From the NCBI GenBank assembly GCA_004194705.1, contig SADC01001266.1, positions 57,593 through 121,592 on the forward strand: 64,000 bases of DNA. The letters are read 5' to 3'. Shown one piece after another: positions 42,918 through 54,338 of the stretch. Origin of the DNA: Ditylenchus dipsaci (Eukaryota; Nematoda; Chromadorea; Rhabditida; Anguinidae). The notes beneath the pieces are model-generated. The model made no database searches. It had not been told where the DNA came from and saw only the letters and a list, made by a program, of their open reading frames with translations. The first letter of the stretch is position 1. Every line of letters starts with the position of its first letter. Made by a program: the position numbers and the translations under genes.

Positions 42918-43112
42918 CCCATAGGCGTACCCAGGATTTTCTGACGGGGGGATATGGGCTAAATAGGCTAAAAATACTGGCAGGGAGGGGGGGGGTTCTA
43001 AAAAGGCAAAAAAAGCTGAATAAAGCTAAAAAAACTAAAAAAGAGTTATAAAATTCTGACGACGAGGGGGGGGGCTATAGCCCGGCTAAACACCCCCGCC
43101 TGGGTAAGTTTA
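42918..43112. repeat. GGCGTACCCAGG fold-back repeat, larger copy
   Basis: CATAGGCGTACCCAGG at the left and CCTGGGTAAGTTTATG at the right are imperfect inverted termini. The interior has GGGCTAAATAGGCTAAAAAT and poly-G runs, as in the copy at 21325-21425. Confidence 0.6.
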
Positions 43113-44984
43113 TGATAGCACCCAAGTGGGATTTTACGCAGTGATTTTCCAAAACATTTCTAATAAAGTAGTAAGTGAACCAGTAAATCGGCGGGTTCAG
43201 GTTGGGAATCCAACAATCTAAAATCGTCTTCGTTCAAGTAATTATGCTCTTTATTCTACTACTTTCACTACTACTATTAATGCCTGGCCTTGAGAAGCAG
43301 GAGGAGGAGCAGAAGGACTAATCCACAGACCATCGTGATTACCTGTAGCAGCAAACCTTTGTTTCCACTATTTTGTGTGGGAGTAGTATTGGCAGTGGTG
43401 TGGTCTAGAACTAACCACCCTGTGCCCCTTACTGCTACCACTGACCATTCCTATCCCCACCAGCCAGCTTGCATTTGTAAACAAGCGAATTAAGTGTGGT
43501 CGGAAGGGATAATAATAGTAATATGTGAAATGAGGGAGGAGGATCCCTCGTTAAATCCCCTCCCCTCTTCTCACTGCTAAAGAGTTGTCCTTTGCCTCTT
43601 CCTCCACCAAGCTTTTCTTTTACATACCACCCGCATCTTCTGCCAGCAGCCCTCAAAAGTAAACAAATATTGGTGGTGGTCAACAACATCAGCAGCAACA
43701 AATATTAATAAGAAGACAACAGAATAAATTTGCTTCTGATAAATAAAAGTTGATCTGATTTTTTTTTAAATTGGATCAAGGCTTTTACAAGGCTTGAAAA
43801 GCCATGTAAATGGGTTAAGTTAAAAAACCCGAGCACTTTTTATACAAAAATTTTAACACTATCCTATATTGGGCACCGATTTTTGAGCTTGGTCCACCCC
43901 CTGTTGTTTTTTTTCAAAAATTTTGTTTTCTCCAAAAGTCTTAGAAACTATTTATTTGCACTAGGCAAATTATCATCTATTTCATAGCTCATCTCACTGA
44001 CTAAAAAATGAGTAAAAACGTGCCTGAGAACAGTTCACAAAAAGTGCGCCCAAAACACAAGGCCAAAAATACGGTTTCAAATCGCGAGAGAAAATGGAGC
44101 TGTTAGAGTAAAGAGTGAAATGTGAGACTTTTACAAAATAGTTTAAAACTAACCAAAATAGCAAATTCTGGGCAGTTTTGTACGAAATGATATTATTGTG
44201 TAATTCGAAATCGGATTTTCTTTTGTTGCGAAAAATTCGAGATGAATTTTCAATAATAAGCTGATTTTTCGATAAAAATACTTCCAAATATCTTTTCTAT
44301 GCTTGGCCAAAAGACCCAATTTATGCACGAAAAAAGAGATTCTTGGCTGCAAAACGGTATATGGACCACATAATATTCGAATAAATAACTTAATTTTTTT
44401 TCACATAATGACGTTTTTTCGTCATCCTGTAAATTGGAAGTAGTATTCCGACAAAAACTTTCCATTACAAAATACCTGGAAAATAAGTTGGTTGAGAAAA
44501 ATTGGTGACTAGTTCTAACATAACATAACAGATCGATTATACAACAGCCCAAATGTCCATGTAATCCATAATTTAAAGGCTTGAGAGAACAGATGTGTGG
44601 CCATTCCCACTTATGTGCCCCTCCTTTTAGTGGAGAATGCCCTTCTTGATTGCTGGTCATCTTTGGGTGGGCGAGGAGAGGATCCAAAATTGGAGTGAAA
44701 GGCTCTCATAACACACTCATGCATAAATGGAGCAAGATAATCAGGTTATGCACAATTAGGACTACTGACCGCTAGAAAATTATGTCTCATTCGCCGAAAA
44801 TTTTCCAATTGTTGTTTCAAATTTTTGTCAAATTAGTGATAGATCGTTTGGGAAGAAACAATTATTGGGAATTTGGCACTAGTGTCACTTTACTGTCATT
44901 TTAAACTATTTGACACGCCGTGGGACGTGAATGCATATAGAGCCAATTTTTCATCCAATTTCTTTTGGGTATCTTGAAAAGAGG
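43113..44984. other. Mostly unique sequence, no confirmed gene
   Basis: The block at 43250-43720 is less AT-rich. Its minus strand offers a leader-like start (MLLLMLLTTTNICLLL, about 43700) that could be a first exon of the CASPR-like gene, but I could not join it to the known exons. The block at 44500-44720 is also non-repetitive. An open frame at 44250-44687 lacks any domain. Confidence 0.3.
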
Positions 44985-45322
44985 GCGAAAAGCTATTTAT
45001 GGTTGAAAAAGTGGCTTTGGTGGCGCAGTGGATGAGCGTTTGGGTTTTATGTCTTAAATGATGCGCAGGTTGGATCCCACGTGCTGACAAGCTATTTATT
45101 TTAGACTGTTTGGCCGGTATCTAGGGATGAATCGTATCGCTGATTCGGAATCTGTCCCTAAAAAGTCGAATTACTTTCACACATCGGTCAAACAAGCCAA
45201 ATAAATAGCGTGCCACCAGGTGGGGGCGAACCTGCCCACTATTTTTGACAAAAAAAAACACAAATGCTTACCCACTGCGCCACCTAGGCTACTTTTTAAA
45301 AGCTGAGCAGCTATTCCCCTTC
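44985..45322. mobile_element. Fold-back element with two intact inward-facing tRNA-like heads
   Basis: The ends GGCGAAAAGCTATTTATG and AGCAGCTATTCCCCTTC are inverted. The left arm has GGTGGCGCAGTGGATGAGCG (about 45020) and AGGTTGGATCCCAC (about 45067). The right arm has, on the minus strand, GGTGGCGCAGTGGGTAAGC (about 45283) and GGTTCGCCCCCACC (about 45222). The bodies pair through GGCTTGTTTGACCG-type and CGATTCATCCCTAG-type sequence. This is the most complete copy of the family. Confidence 0.8.
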
Positions 45323-46098
45323 TTCAAAGAGAGGGTGTATCTACTGTCCGTATCTAGTCCCGCATGGAAATCGTTCAAATTCAAACCAAATCACATTTAT
45401 AGGGTTGCTGGTTCGAATCCCTAAAATAAAGGTGTAAACTTTATTTTTTTGCGCCCAAAAAAAAAATTACCTTGTAGAGTTGTTATTAGATTCCATCATC
45501 CTTTAGCTGGTTGACCTAACCTCTAGGTGGCCTTAATCGCCGTCCGGGTGCTGAGGGTATCTTTTAGGGTGTTAAAATAGTACAAAAATAGTACAGATTC
45601 TGATTTTACCGGTCGTTTTTCCGAATCGTAACACTTTTGCGGGCCATTTTTGAAAAAGAGGTGCCACTATATTGAGACCGCGGGGTCTTTACGGCAAAAT
45701 TGTTACGATTCAGAAAAACGACAGGTAAAATCGAAATCGGGGGGGGGGGGCACGTGCCCCCCCTCCCCCGTCAGATTTTTTCGTTATCGGTGCCCCCCCC
45801 CCCCCTGTGAGATTTATCTCAAAACGGTGTAGGTAAAATGGCCAAAAATTTGAAAATTACGAATAACAAGAAAGCTAGATACTGGAGATTCTTTTGATTC
45901 TTCTTCGACCATATCACGACTGGAGAGTAACCAAACTGGACTTCAGCTAAGAAACAGACGGCAGAGGGAATACTGCCCAGGTTTTCAAGTAGTGTTACCT
46001 ATAAATGAGTGAAGAATGACTAATGATAATGAATTGTCTACACGAAAAATGTTTGCATATTTTCCAGAAAAAAAATTAGGCGCTACTCAGTTTTATTA
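45323..46098. other. Intergenic with poly-G/C runs and a worn fold-back
   Basis: CGGTCGTTTTTCCGAATCGT at about 45610 is inverted at about 45700-45725, probably a relic of the CAGTCG family. Poly-G at 45740-45750 and poly-C at 45796-45805 flank a GGGCACGTGCCC palindrome. A lone B-box-like GGTTCGAATCCCT stands at about 45410. Confidence 0.4.
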
Positions 46099-46254
46099 CC
46101 GTATTTCCTCTAATATAAGCCCATGCTCCATTAGAAGCCCCCCCCCTATTTTTGACTAAGGTTTCGGAGTTAAGGTCATTTGTGATTGACAATTTCAAGA
46201 TTTTTGGGAGGTTGAAAAATAGAAGCCCATGGGTTTCTATTAGAGGAAATACGG
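46099..46254. mobile_element. CCGTATTTCCTCTAATATAAG MITE
   Basis: Complete 156-bp copy with TA on both sides. Inner arms contain AGCCCATG and GACTAAGG...TTGTGATTGACAATTT. Confidence 0.85.
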
Positions 46255-46273
46255 TAATTAGAAATCGCATTTA

Positions 46274-46430
46274 CCGTATTTTCTCTTATAAGGCGGCCGT
46301 CGCCTTATTTTTCAAACCCCTAAAAATCTGAAAATTGTCAATCAAAAATGGCCTTAACTCTGAAATTTTAGTCAAAAAATGAGGGGGGCCGCATTATTAG
46401 AGCGGGCCGCCTTATTAGAAGAAAATACGG
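46274..46430. mobile_element. CCGTATTTTCTCTTATAAGGC MITE
   Basis: Complete 157-bp copy with TA on both sides, only 19 bp after the previous one. Its inner sequence (CTGAAAATTGTCAATCAAAA) is the inverse of part of the neighbour's, so the two are close relatives in opposite orientation. Confidence 0.85.
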
Positions 46431-46779
46431 TAAGTAATATTTTGAAAAAGTGAAAGTTTGCCAAATCGCCGAACACCGGGCGACAGATTTTGGAACTGGC
46501 ACAGCCAGGAAAGGTAGCGGATCGGCCCGTGCCCAGCCCTGCATACAGCTCGATTTAACAAACACCTATACTCGGTCTACAGGGTGTATGTTAAATCTAG
46601 CTTTGACTGTAGGCCACATTGAGGGAGTATCTAGGAGAGGGGCTAACCGGTCTTTAGACGCCAGCTTACACCCCTCCCTACGAAATTTTTTCACTATAAA
46701 AAGACCATAAAATTCAAAAAAGGTGTTGGGTCTGCAAAATAATTGCTCTACGCTGAGATACAGATGCTTAAAGTCGAGG

Positions 46780-47545
46780 GGGGGGCTACTATTAGAGGAA
46801 ATAATAGAACGACACACTTCTAATAGAACGACACCCCCTTGTTCAAAATCGTGTCTGTGGCATTGTGTTTCTGAGCCACTTTTTGCAGGCCGCTCTTAGG
46901 CAAGTTACCAGTCAATTTGTAGCCAGTGAGATGAAAGATATTAAGAAAATAGAGCGGATCCAGAAAATTGCCCTTAATCAAATATACTTCAGATCACTTA
47001 GGAAAAATATCCTGATAAACCTCATTATGATAAGCTCTTAAAATTATTCAAAATGGAAACTCTTCAAAAAAGACGACTTAAAGCTGACCTTGTTTTCTAT
47101 CACAAAATAGTATTGAAAAAAATTGATATTAATCTAAATATCCCGTCTCTTCAGTCATCCTATAACTTCCGAAAACATAAAGCTAGTGTACCCTTTTCTA
47201 AATCCGATTTCCGATTCCCTCTTTCTTTGTTCGGACACCTAAAATTTATTATGCTCTTCCAGCTGAAATTGTTGCTTCCCCTACAATAACGCTTTTCAGG
47301 AAAAAACTCAAAGAATGTGATCTAAATGATTTTGCATTGTAATTATTTTTAAAGAAATATGTATTTGTTTTCGTCGCGCACTTGTTGCGTAAACAATAAA
47401 TAAATAAATAAAAATGAATTAAAAAATGAATGATGACTTGCCTAAGAGTGGCCTGCAAAAAGTGGCCCAAAACAGGATGCCACAAACACGTTTTTCGAAT
47501 TAGGGGTTGTCGTTCCATTAGAAGTGTTACGGTTTGTGAACGACA
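46780..47545. repeat. Fold-back element interrupted by a LINE
   Basis: AGAACGACACACTTCTAATA and TTTTTGCAGGCCGCTCTTAG at the left pair with CTAAGAGTGGCCTGCAAAAA (about 47446) and TTCCATTAGAAGTGTTACGG (about 47513). The LINE fragment and its 3' tail separate the arms. Confidence 0.7.
46915..47340 (+). pseudogene. LINE (non-LTR) ORF2 C-terminal fragment
   Basis: Three frames together read ERIQKIALNQIYFRSL, then PHYDKLLKLF, METLQKRRLKADLVFYHKI, and finally PKIYYALPAEIVASP with LFRKKLKECDLNDFAL and a stop. The pattern (IQ+.A, Y..LL..L.LE.LQ.RR...DL...YKI, then ALP and an F+..L...DL end) is the usual C-terminus of jockey/CR1-type reverse-transcriptase polyproteins. An (ATAA)n tail follows at 47388-47410, as in LINEs. 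Two single-base shifts and the missing 5' part make it inactive. Confidence 0.75.
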
Positions 47546-48172
47546 GTCTGATTTGTTGAAATCGTGGTCCCCTAGCAAGGAAAGTTTATATGAAAGGTCT
47601 AATGAAATATTAAAAAGTTTTCTATGCTAAACAGGCCAGCGAAAAGACGACAAACAATAAAGCTGTACAAAACTTACCAAAAAACAATATTTGTCAAGAC
47701 AACACAAAATATTGCCATTGAAATGCTCGCCTTGAAAACTCTGTGGTAATTTTTCGCGACCCTTCCTGCCTATGAAAAAAACTGCTTGGCAACTTTTATA
47801 TTGATAAATGTCGATCTGGAAAATTTTGTTATGGCAATTTTCGTATTTGGCAAATGTCGTTTTTGGCAAGTTTTCCCTAGCCTAAAAGCGTACTTTTAAT
47901 GCGCGAACAAAAAATGTTTTTTTGCCTTCCAGACTCTGGCACACTCACAAGAATAAAAACATCCAAAAATGCAAATAGATTTACGGTAGTAAAGGAAGAC
48001 CATTTGGTTGACTAAACATGATGACTGTTCAACAGCTTGCTTCCTTTTTACATACGTTTGGCCCATCGCAACTTTTTCGGGGTTGGAACAAAGACGTAGT
48101 TCTGGACCAAATATCTTTGTGGTGTTTTAGCAAAAATAATGTTAAGGAAATTTAGATACTGAAAGAGTATTA
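47546..48172. other. Intergenic, no gene seen
   Basis: It contains several TTTGGCAA/GGCAATTTT phrases in a loose array near 47780-47870. No supported coding sequence. Confidence 0.4.
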
Positions 48173-48948
48173 ACTGGTGTACCAAAAGTTCGGAACCGAC
48201 TTTCAAAGCCTTATTTCTGATTAATATTGCAACCTTACCTTTTTCTTCGAATACTATTTTGTAGCCCTGCGCCTCCTCTTTCAAATGGCATGATGCCTTT
48301 AGCTTTATTATTTTGGATAAGTCAATATTTGGCTCCAAACACTTGTCTGGTCATTTTGAGAATTTGACCAGCGTTTTCATCACTTTAACTGGTCAAATGT
48401 TTTATTGAATTTCAAGCGTTACAGCAACATCTTGTAACTAAGTTGTAGCGCAGCTTAAGAGCTACACAATCCATTTCACAGAATAGTTTTTGGAGATCTG
48501 AGCCTTGAGATATGGATTTTCGAAAAAAAAATGACCAAATCCATATTTTCCCAATTTTTCGAATTTTGGTCGTTTTTTCAAGAAACTGGTCCTTTCCAGA
48601 AGGCCATATCTCAACACTCAGATCTGTAAAAATTGTTCTGTGAAATGGATTGTGTAGCTCTTAAGCTGCGCTACAACGTAATTACAAGATGTTGCTGTAA
48701 CGCTTGAAAAATTCAATAAAACATTTGACCAGTTAAAGTGATGAAAACGCTGGTCAAATTCTCAAAATGACCAGACAAGTGTTTGGCCAAATGGTGACTC
48801 ATCCGAAATAATAAATCTAAAGGCAATATGTCATTTGATAGAGGAGGTGCAGGGCTACAAAATAGTATTCGAAGAAAAGAGGTAAGGTTGCAATATTGAT
48901 AAGAAATAAGGCTTTGAAAGTCGGTTCCGAACTTTTGGTACACCAGTT
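48173..48948. mobile_element. 0.78-kb near-palindromic element, TA-flanked
   Basis: ACTGGTGTACCAAAAGTTCG at the left is inverted at the right end, with TA on both sides. The arms pair nearly throughout (GGTCATTTTGAGAATTTGAC, CTTAAGAGCTACACAATCCA). Open frames at 48048-48338 and 48713-48943 are the two faces of the same arms. Confidence 0.8.
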
Positions 48949-49400
48949 ATTATTCTTACTTCTATAATGTTTCTTAAATTTTTTTAAATATTCTATCTCT
49001 TGCATTTTGATGAGTAGTATTTTTATGATAATAAAATTTTCTCTCCGACTGGAATTTCTGTATCACCCTGCTTTAGATCTCAAAACTCGAGAATGGCACT
49101 TTCTAACACTAAAAAATTAAGGCGACTATGTGGGCTCAACAAACATTTCCAACCAATTACCAAATTTCATAACCAAGCTGAAATTTCATATCATAAAACA
49201 CTAATGACTTCCTTCTTTCAATTATTCAAAATCTTATCGCAACAAAAACATACCGCAAACACCCAAAAATAAATAAAAATTTAAAAGGAGCGAATTCAAA
49301 CGAAATGGCACAAAAAGAAACAAACGACCCTATCCCGAAAAACATGATTCGAGTGATTCTGAGCGAGTCCCACAAAAGGCATTCCGGCCAGGATATAATT
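48949..49400. other. Intergenic, no gene seen
   Basis: AT-rich sequence without recognisable repeat termini or coding frames. Confidence 0.4.
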
Positions 49401-49662
49401 GAAGGAGGGGGCTGATTCGTATTCGCGCTTCTCGTATTTGACAAAACTCGTATTCGCATTTTTTGACCAACTTTTTGTAGTCCACTATTTGATGAGTTAC
49501 CACTCATTTTGAAGCCAGTGAGATAAGCTACAAAATGAGTGATAAATTTCCCAAGAACAGACTGCAAAAGTGGGTCAAAAACACAACGCCAAGAACACAA
49601 CTTCGAATTCTGCGAATACGAGTTTTGTCAAATGCGAGAAGCGCGAATACGAATCGGCCCCT
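49401..49662. mobile_element. Fold-back element with CTCGTATTTGACAAAACTCG arms
   Basis: GATTCGTATTCGCGCTTCTC at about 49411 is inverted at about 49636. The centre (CACTCATTTTGAAGCCAGTG...CTACAAAATGAGTG, then GCAAAAGTGGG) resembles the arms at 46860-46940 and 43990-44070, pointing to a shared core. Confidence 0.7.
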
Positions 49663-49676
49663 GCCTAATTGAACTA

Positions 49677-49780
49677 CCGTATTTCCTCTAATTTAATTCC
49701 TCTATATAATTTTTTGGATCCCATTCAGAAGGGGCTAAATTAGAAGGGGGGCTAAATTTTTTGGGCCTCCTCTCGGGTGA
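49677..49780. repeat. Left-end fragment of the CCGTATT family
   Basis: CCGTATTTCCTCTAATTTAA after TA, followed by inverted GGGGGCTAAATT, with no intact right terminus. Confidence 0.55.
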
Positions 49781-49838
49781 CAAAAATTTTGACGAACATC
49801 AACAAGTTTATTCGGATTTCATAACAACATAAAATTTA

Positions 49839-50398
49839 CAGTGTGGCGCGAATTTCCGCCCGGATTTGTTTTGCTCACATCTTCTTTCATTGATCGTGTC
49901 TCGGCGAGATATTTTTTTTACATGAAAGAAGACGTTTGAAGCAATAGGATGATACCTCATTCGCCATTTGTTAGTTTTGTTAACGTGCTTTGCTTACGTG
50001 TTAAACTTTTGCTTGATTTCATTCCATGCCATTATTTAATTTGGGTGGATGAAAGACCAAGTTTACCAAGACAACTAGCCGATCTCAATAAAAGCCCCTA
50101 AAATTTCCCTAGAAATGTTACAGCGAGCAATTAACAGCCACGATAGGCCAGTTTAACTATGCATTGATCTCCAAGGAGGAATCATTGATGAAGACTTTCG
50201 GAATGTTGAACGAGATTTGTTGTTTTTAATTTTTAAGCTTTGTTTTTCTTTTTGTTGATTTTTTTCAAATGCCATTATGCATGTTCGATGTCATACAATT
50301 GCCCGGAGTGTCCTCTTTCAAATAAAAACAAATATAGACACGATCAATGGAAGAAGATATGAGCGTAACAAATCCCGGCGAATATTCGCGCCACCCTG
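49839..50398. mobile_element. CAGTGTGGCGCGAATTTCCG element, TA-flanked
   Basis: CAGTGTGGCGCGAA at the left and TTCGCGCCACCCTG at the right are flanked by TA. Inverted subterminal blocks (CACATCTTCTTTCATTGATC with GATCAATGGAAGAAGATATG) support one Tc1/mariner-type non-autonomous element. Confidence 0.75.
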
Positions 50399-50427
50399 TA
50401 TTAACAATTGATGTAAAATTCTGGGTT

Positions 50428-50826
50428 CCATATTTTCTCTAATAAACGCCCTCTTCAAAACCCGGAATTTGTGCCTAAACTTCTTTTTCTCGATTTCACT
50501 ATTTTTCTTAGATTTAAAGTTACACCGGCAAATTTGGTACCTTCGGATAGTTGAGAAAAAAGTCTAAGGAAATTTGCCCCCGAGTAAAAAGTTCCGGGTA
50601 CAAAATACGGGTTTGGAACCTGGAACCTTTCACTCGGGGTACAAATTTCCTTAGACTTTATTAATGTTACATGACCTCACAAGTGAAAGTCCTTAATATC
50701 GACTATCCGAAGGTACCAAATTTGCCGGTGTAGCTATAAAAATCTAAGAAAATAGTGAAATCGAGAAAAAGAAGTTTGGGTACAATTTCCGTGATTTGGG
50801 GAGGGCGCTTATTAGAAGAAATACGG
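50428..50826. mobile_element. CCGTATT-family copy with long arms
   Basis: The left terminus is worn (CCATATTTTCTCTAATAAAC), while the right one reads TTATTAGAAGAAATACGG followed by TA. The arms (TCGATTTCACTATTTTCTTA, AATTTGGTACCTTCGGATAG) are well paired. Confidence 0.75.
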
Positions 50827-51113
50827 TATTTTTATTCACTTCCAGGTTCTGGAGGTAAATACCGGTTATGGTGGGTGCCTACCCTCGAGATGGATAGAGA
50901 GGTTAAAACTTTTGATATCCTGGGGATGTCCTCTATACTTTCAGCATAAATCCTGAAAAGAAATATTTAATCGTAAAGGGCGTTTAGTTACGTTGTTTAA
51001 AGGAGGACAGACTTTAGGGGAGGTTATTTTTACTAGAAAATGGGATTTTGCGACCTCAAGTTAATTTAATTTTTATTTCGAACGCCTGATTTTTTTCACT
51101 AGTCAATATTATT

Positions 51114-51468
51114 GGGCTAGTCCATAAATTAGCGGGAGGTTAATACTCAACTCACAAGGTTCGTGCATGGTTTCATAAGTTCTACTCAAGTTTTACTCAT
51201 ACAAGCCATTGAAAATTAGCAGATGGGTTGCAAAATAAAAATTTTACTAATAAAAACAGAACAAAATTTTTTGATGGGTTACCAAATTTCATTGAATTTC
51301 AATTTTGAAACCTATCAAAAAAAATTTTTCTGTTTTTACGAAGCAAATTTTGATTGTGGAACCTGTCGGCTTATTTTTTAATCGATTGTATTAGTTAAAA
51401 CTTATGAAACTCATGCACAAAACTTGCAGGTTGTGTATAACCACCCGTGAACTTATGGACCAACCCAA
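51114..51468. mobile_element. Fold-back element, GGGCTAGTCCATAAATTAGC ends
   Basis: GGGCTAGTCCATAAATTAGC at the left pairs with GTGAACTTATGGACCAACCC at the right. Inner blocks GTGCATGGTTTCATAAGTT and AAAAATTTTACTAATAAAAACAG are inverted near 51320 and 51395. Confidence 0.65.
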
Positions 51469-51667
51469 TACTATGAATCCACGCGACGAAAAACACATCA
51501 AATCAAAATTTCGAAATAATTTTTTTTTTCGAAAAAATTACCCTCGTCCAATTTAGAGTCATCCTCGTGGTTTCGGATCTGTTTCAGAACAGATGTTTTT
51601 ATCGGTGATATGGTGGGCATGATTATATGCAATTTAATACTCAAAATGACGCCAGAAAGTAAGGGGC

Positions 51668-51778
51668 AAAGCTTTTCCTTGCTGCAAAAAGACTTCTTTT
51701 GCTCCCAAAGGACTTTTTTTGCTGCAAAAAGACTTTTTTTTTGCTCCCAAAAGACTTTTTTTGCTGCAAATGTTGTTT
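51668..51778. repeat. GCAAAAAGACTTTTTTTGCT tandem repeat
   Basis: Four to five imperfect units of about 25 bases alternate GCTGCAAAAAGACTTTTTTT and GCTCCCAAAAGACTTTTTT. The coding frames here are artefacts. Confidence 0.7.
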
Positions 51779-51995
51779 TGCTTCACATGCCTTCTTCGCA
51801 GCGTTTTTCACTAGAAATATCAATTATTATACATATTTTGCGGTCAATTTTTTCGCTTAGTTGATGATCATCAAAATTTCCGTCAAAGTCAGCAAATCGT
51901 GGAGTTGTAAAATAAAGCCCCTCCCTGTTAGAGCCCCCCTCTGAGAGTTAGTCAAAAAATAAAGCTCCCCGGGCTCTATTAGAGGAAATACGATA

Positions 51996-52178
51996 CAGTC
52001 AAACTTATCTATAACGGCACCCCTCGCCACTGGCATTAGGGTGCCGTTATAGAGAGGTGCCGTTATGAAGAAGTTTTTGTTCCTTTATTTTCACTGTCGG
52101 CCGACCAAATGAAGCTCTGGGTGTCGTTATAGAGAAGGTGCCGTTATCCAGAAATGCCGTTATAGAGAGGTTCGACTG
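51996..52178. mobile_element. CAGTCAAACTTATCTATAACGG MITE
   Basis: CAGTCAAACTTATCTATAAC at the left and TATAGAGAGGTTCGACTG at the right are flanked by TA, and several CCGTTATAGAGAGG copies repeat inside. It directly follows a worn right end of a CCGTATT copy (TCTATTAGAGGAAATACG). Confidence 0.75.
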
Positions 52179-52785
52179 TATAAAAATTAGGCGAAAAAAG
52201 AACAAGCAAATTTAAACTTAATTTGTTGTTTTTATGAACAAATTTGTATGAACACATTTCATATAATCTAACTTTCAATTACACAGCGTGTCAAGCGTCA
52301 GATCCGGGCGGCGGTAAATTGAACCTATACAAATTGAACCTAGGTAAATTGAACCTGAGGTAAATTGAACCTGAGGTAAATTGAACCTGAGGTAAATTGA
52401 ACCTTAAAATTTGTCTTGAAAGGATTTTTTTTTATTCAAATGAGATTTTTTTCCAGTTGGGTTGCCAGATCACAGTGTTTCAAGGGAGGCAGCATATTCC
52501 ACCGTGGTGAATTCCCCGTTCGGTAAATTTACCCGTGATAAATCCGCACACTAAATTTCTGAAGTCACAGTTTCGAATCCTGGTGCTGGTAAACATCCTT
52601 TTTTTCTGGAATAACAGTCCTAAACTAACTTTCACAAGACCAGTAAGCCTTTGTCCTGTCAAATGTTTTGGTCCACTCAATCTATATCCGAGTTCAGGTG
52701 GTGAATCAAGATGACCACCTGGAAAAATTTTTATATTATGTTCCCAAACTACTTTCTCTCTCTAATTATTTTAATCCTTATATCT

Positions 52786-52886
52786 AGGGTTTCATTTGTT
52801 GGCTTTTTGGATCGGTTGGTTTGAAAAAACCCGGTTTTTTAAACCCGGTTTTCAGTTAACCCACCGGTTCGGCTAATCGGCCAAAT
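52786..52886. repeat. Small inverted-repeat insert within the MULE-like element
   Basis: AGGGTTTCATTTG at the left and CAAATGCAACCCT at the right enclose tandem AACCCGGTTTT units. It lies between the 3' end of the Ulp1 gene and the left terminal array. Confidence 0.55.
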
Positions 52887-52980
52887 GCAACCCTACTTAA
52901 TTTTTCAAAAATAAACTTTATTTAAACCACTTCTTAACATTCAAACATAAGGACAATCATCATCAAACAATTATTCGAAG

Positions 52981-54338
52981 TTAGAACAGTGTTCCCCCCA
53001 GGATTTCTTCACTCATTTCTTTTCGAATTCCGTCCATCTGTGCTTCAGTGAAGTTAAATTTCTCGCCACGAGATAAGCACTTTGAGTATTGGCAAACGAA
53101 AACTCCACAATCAAATGTATTAGTCTGGCGAGGAATCCCCTGTAAACTTTGCATTGTCAACCAACCGAGAAATAAGAAGCATACTTTTGGGCAGAATCCT
53201 ATCCAGTTACCAGGATCCAAAGCTTCGTAGCCATTCTCGATTGCATATTCTTGCAAGAACTCCCTAAATTATTGTTGGTCAAAGTAAACGCTTTCAAAAA
53301 ATTGTACTTGATCAGGCTAGTGTGTTCTGTACCATCCCGAGGAGTGAATCATGATAAAGCAATCTTTCCTTAACACTGTTTACCCCTAAACAAATCTATT
53401 ATGCATATTATCATCTGAAAATGAATACCACTAGAGACCAGTGACCCGAGGAATAGATGGGAATGAGGAGCAGTTCGAAAGCAAATATCTCCACATCTTT
53501 TACCCAGTTGAGCACAGCGTTTGGACCCTTTTCTTGTAGTTGAGTGTAAAAAAGAGAATCAAAAGAAAAGACCTAGACGAAAAAAGAGTTGCGAAGAACT
53601 TATAAGTTGAAATACCGGTGGGAGATTCAGATCAGATTTGTTTTGCTGGACAATCATCTGATGGTAGAAGTTAACGGTTTCGCCATTAAGCCACACTGTG
53701 GGTTCCAGGCATCCCAGCTGCTCTTTATTCAATTTGATTCCAAATTTGTTAGCAAGCACTTCAACATCATCCAGCCCTGAAAATAAAGAAAAATTCAGCA
53801 AAAAATAAGACGAAACCATACCGAGAGCGTCGTCAAGTGTGATAACGTCCATTTCATTCTTGGCTTTTTTGGTGCCCTTATTTTGACCAAACTGATTCTG
53901 CCTCTTTGAGACAACTGAATTTTGAAAATGAGACATAAATCCGAATCATCGGTTTTGAATGTTCACTCACCAGTTCCATGCTGTCTCCGATGATGGCACG
54001 TGGCGCTTCTTTGCTTTCTTTGGCTTGCTTCTGCACTGCCCCTTGCATTCGTTTTAGTTCCACCTTGATTTTGTCGGCGAAATGATTGTGAGACGTCGTT
54101 ACTTTCACCATGCCATCGAAAGTTGAAGCTCTTCCTGTTCGAATATGCCATGAAAACCGAAAAACATATATAAGGTTTTGAAAATACCTGGGCATTTGCT
54201 CTCCACTTTTCCATCCACTCCAAGCTTGTAAAAGATGCAGTGCCAGTAAGTTCGTTTCCCTATTTGCTCTTTTCGCCAGTATAGATATTCCTCAAAATGA
54301 CCCATCGGTTTGTTCTTCTCGCTTAAAAGCATCTCCAT
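52981..54338 (-). CDS. FLYWCH zinc finger plus Ulp1-type (C48) cysteine protease
   Basis: I read eight exons (minus strand): 54338-54188, 54134-53967, 53914-53822, 53776-53616, 53572-53429, 53395-53308, 53263-53185 and 53139-52981, with 40-54-nt introns. Total length is 1,043 nt, one base short of 347 codons. Residues about 15-90 form a FLYWCH finger: RTYWHCIFYKL, KCPGRA, then TTSHNHFADKI. Residues about 145-347 form a C48 protease: WLNGETVNFYHQM, VLNWVKDVEIF, IPIYSSGHWSLV (catalytic His ~235), LLYHDSL (Asp ~255) and GIPRQTNTFDCGVFVCQY (Gln ~300, Cys ~306). All four catalytic positions are present. Ulp1 enzymes cleave SUMO or related modifiers, and FLYWCH fingers bind DNA. The missing base falls in a G3 run at 53336-53338, where four Gs would restore frame. 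The gene occupies its transposon alone. Confidence 0.8.

Noticed and set aside
43435..43701. Signal-peptide exon of the CASPR-like gene
   Set aside because: The leader-like start is suggestive, but no donor in phase with the FA58C exon could be shown, so it is only mentioned as a possibility.
44250..44687. 145-codon minus-strand frame
   Set aside because: It starts from a non-ATG codon, shows no conserved motif and offers no splice context.
48048..48338. Possible coding frame with YKIVFEE-like sequence
   Set aside because: The same sequence occurs inverted in the other arm of the element at 48173-48948, and no family match is apparent.
52316..52405. CRISPR-like appearance of regularly repeated GGTAAATTGAACC units (also at 54690-54797)
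   Set aside because: The units are directly adjacent without unique spacers, the two arrays are mutually inverted, and the host is eukaryotic. They are transposon termini.
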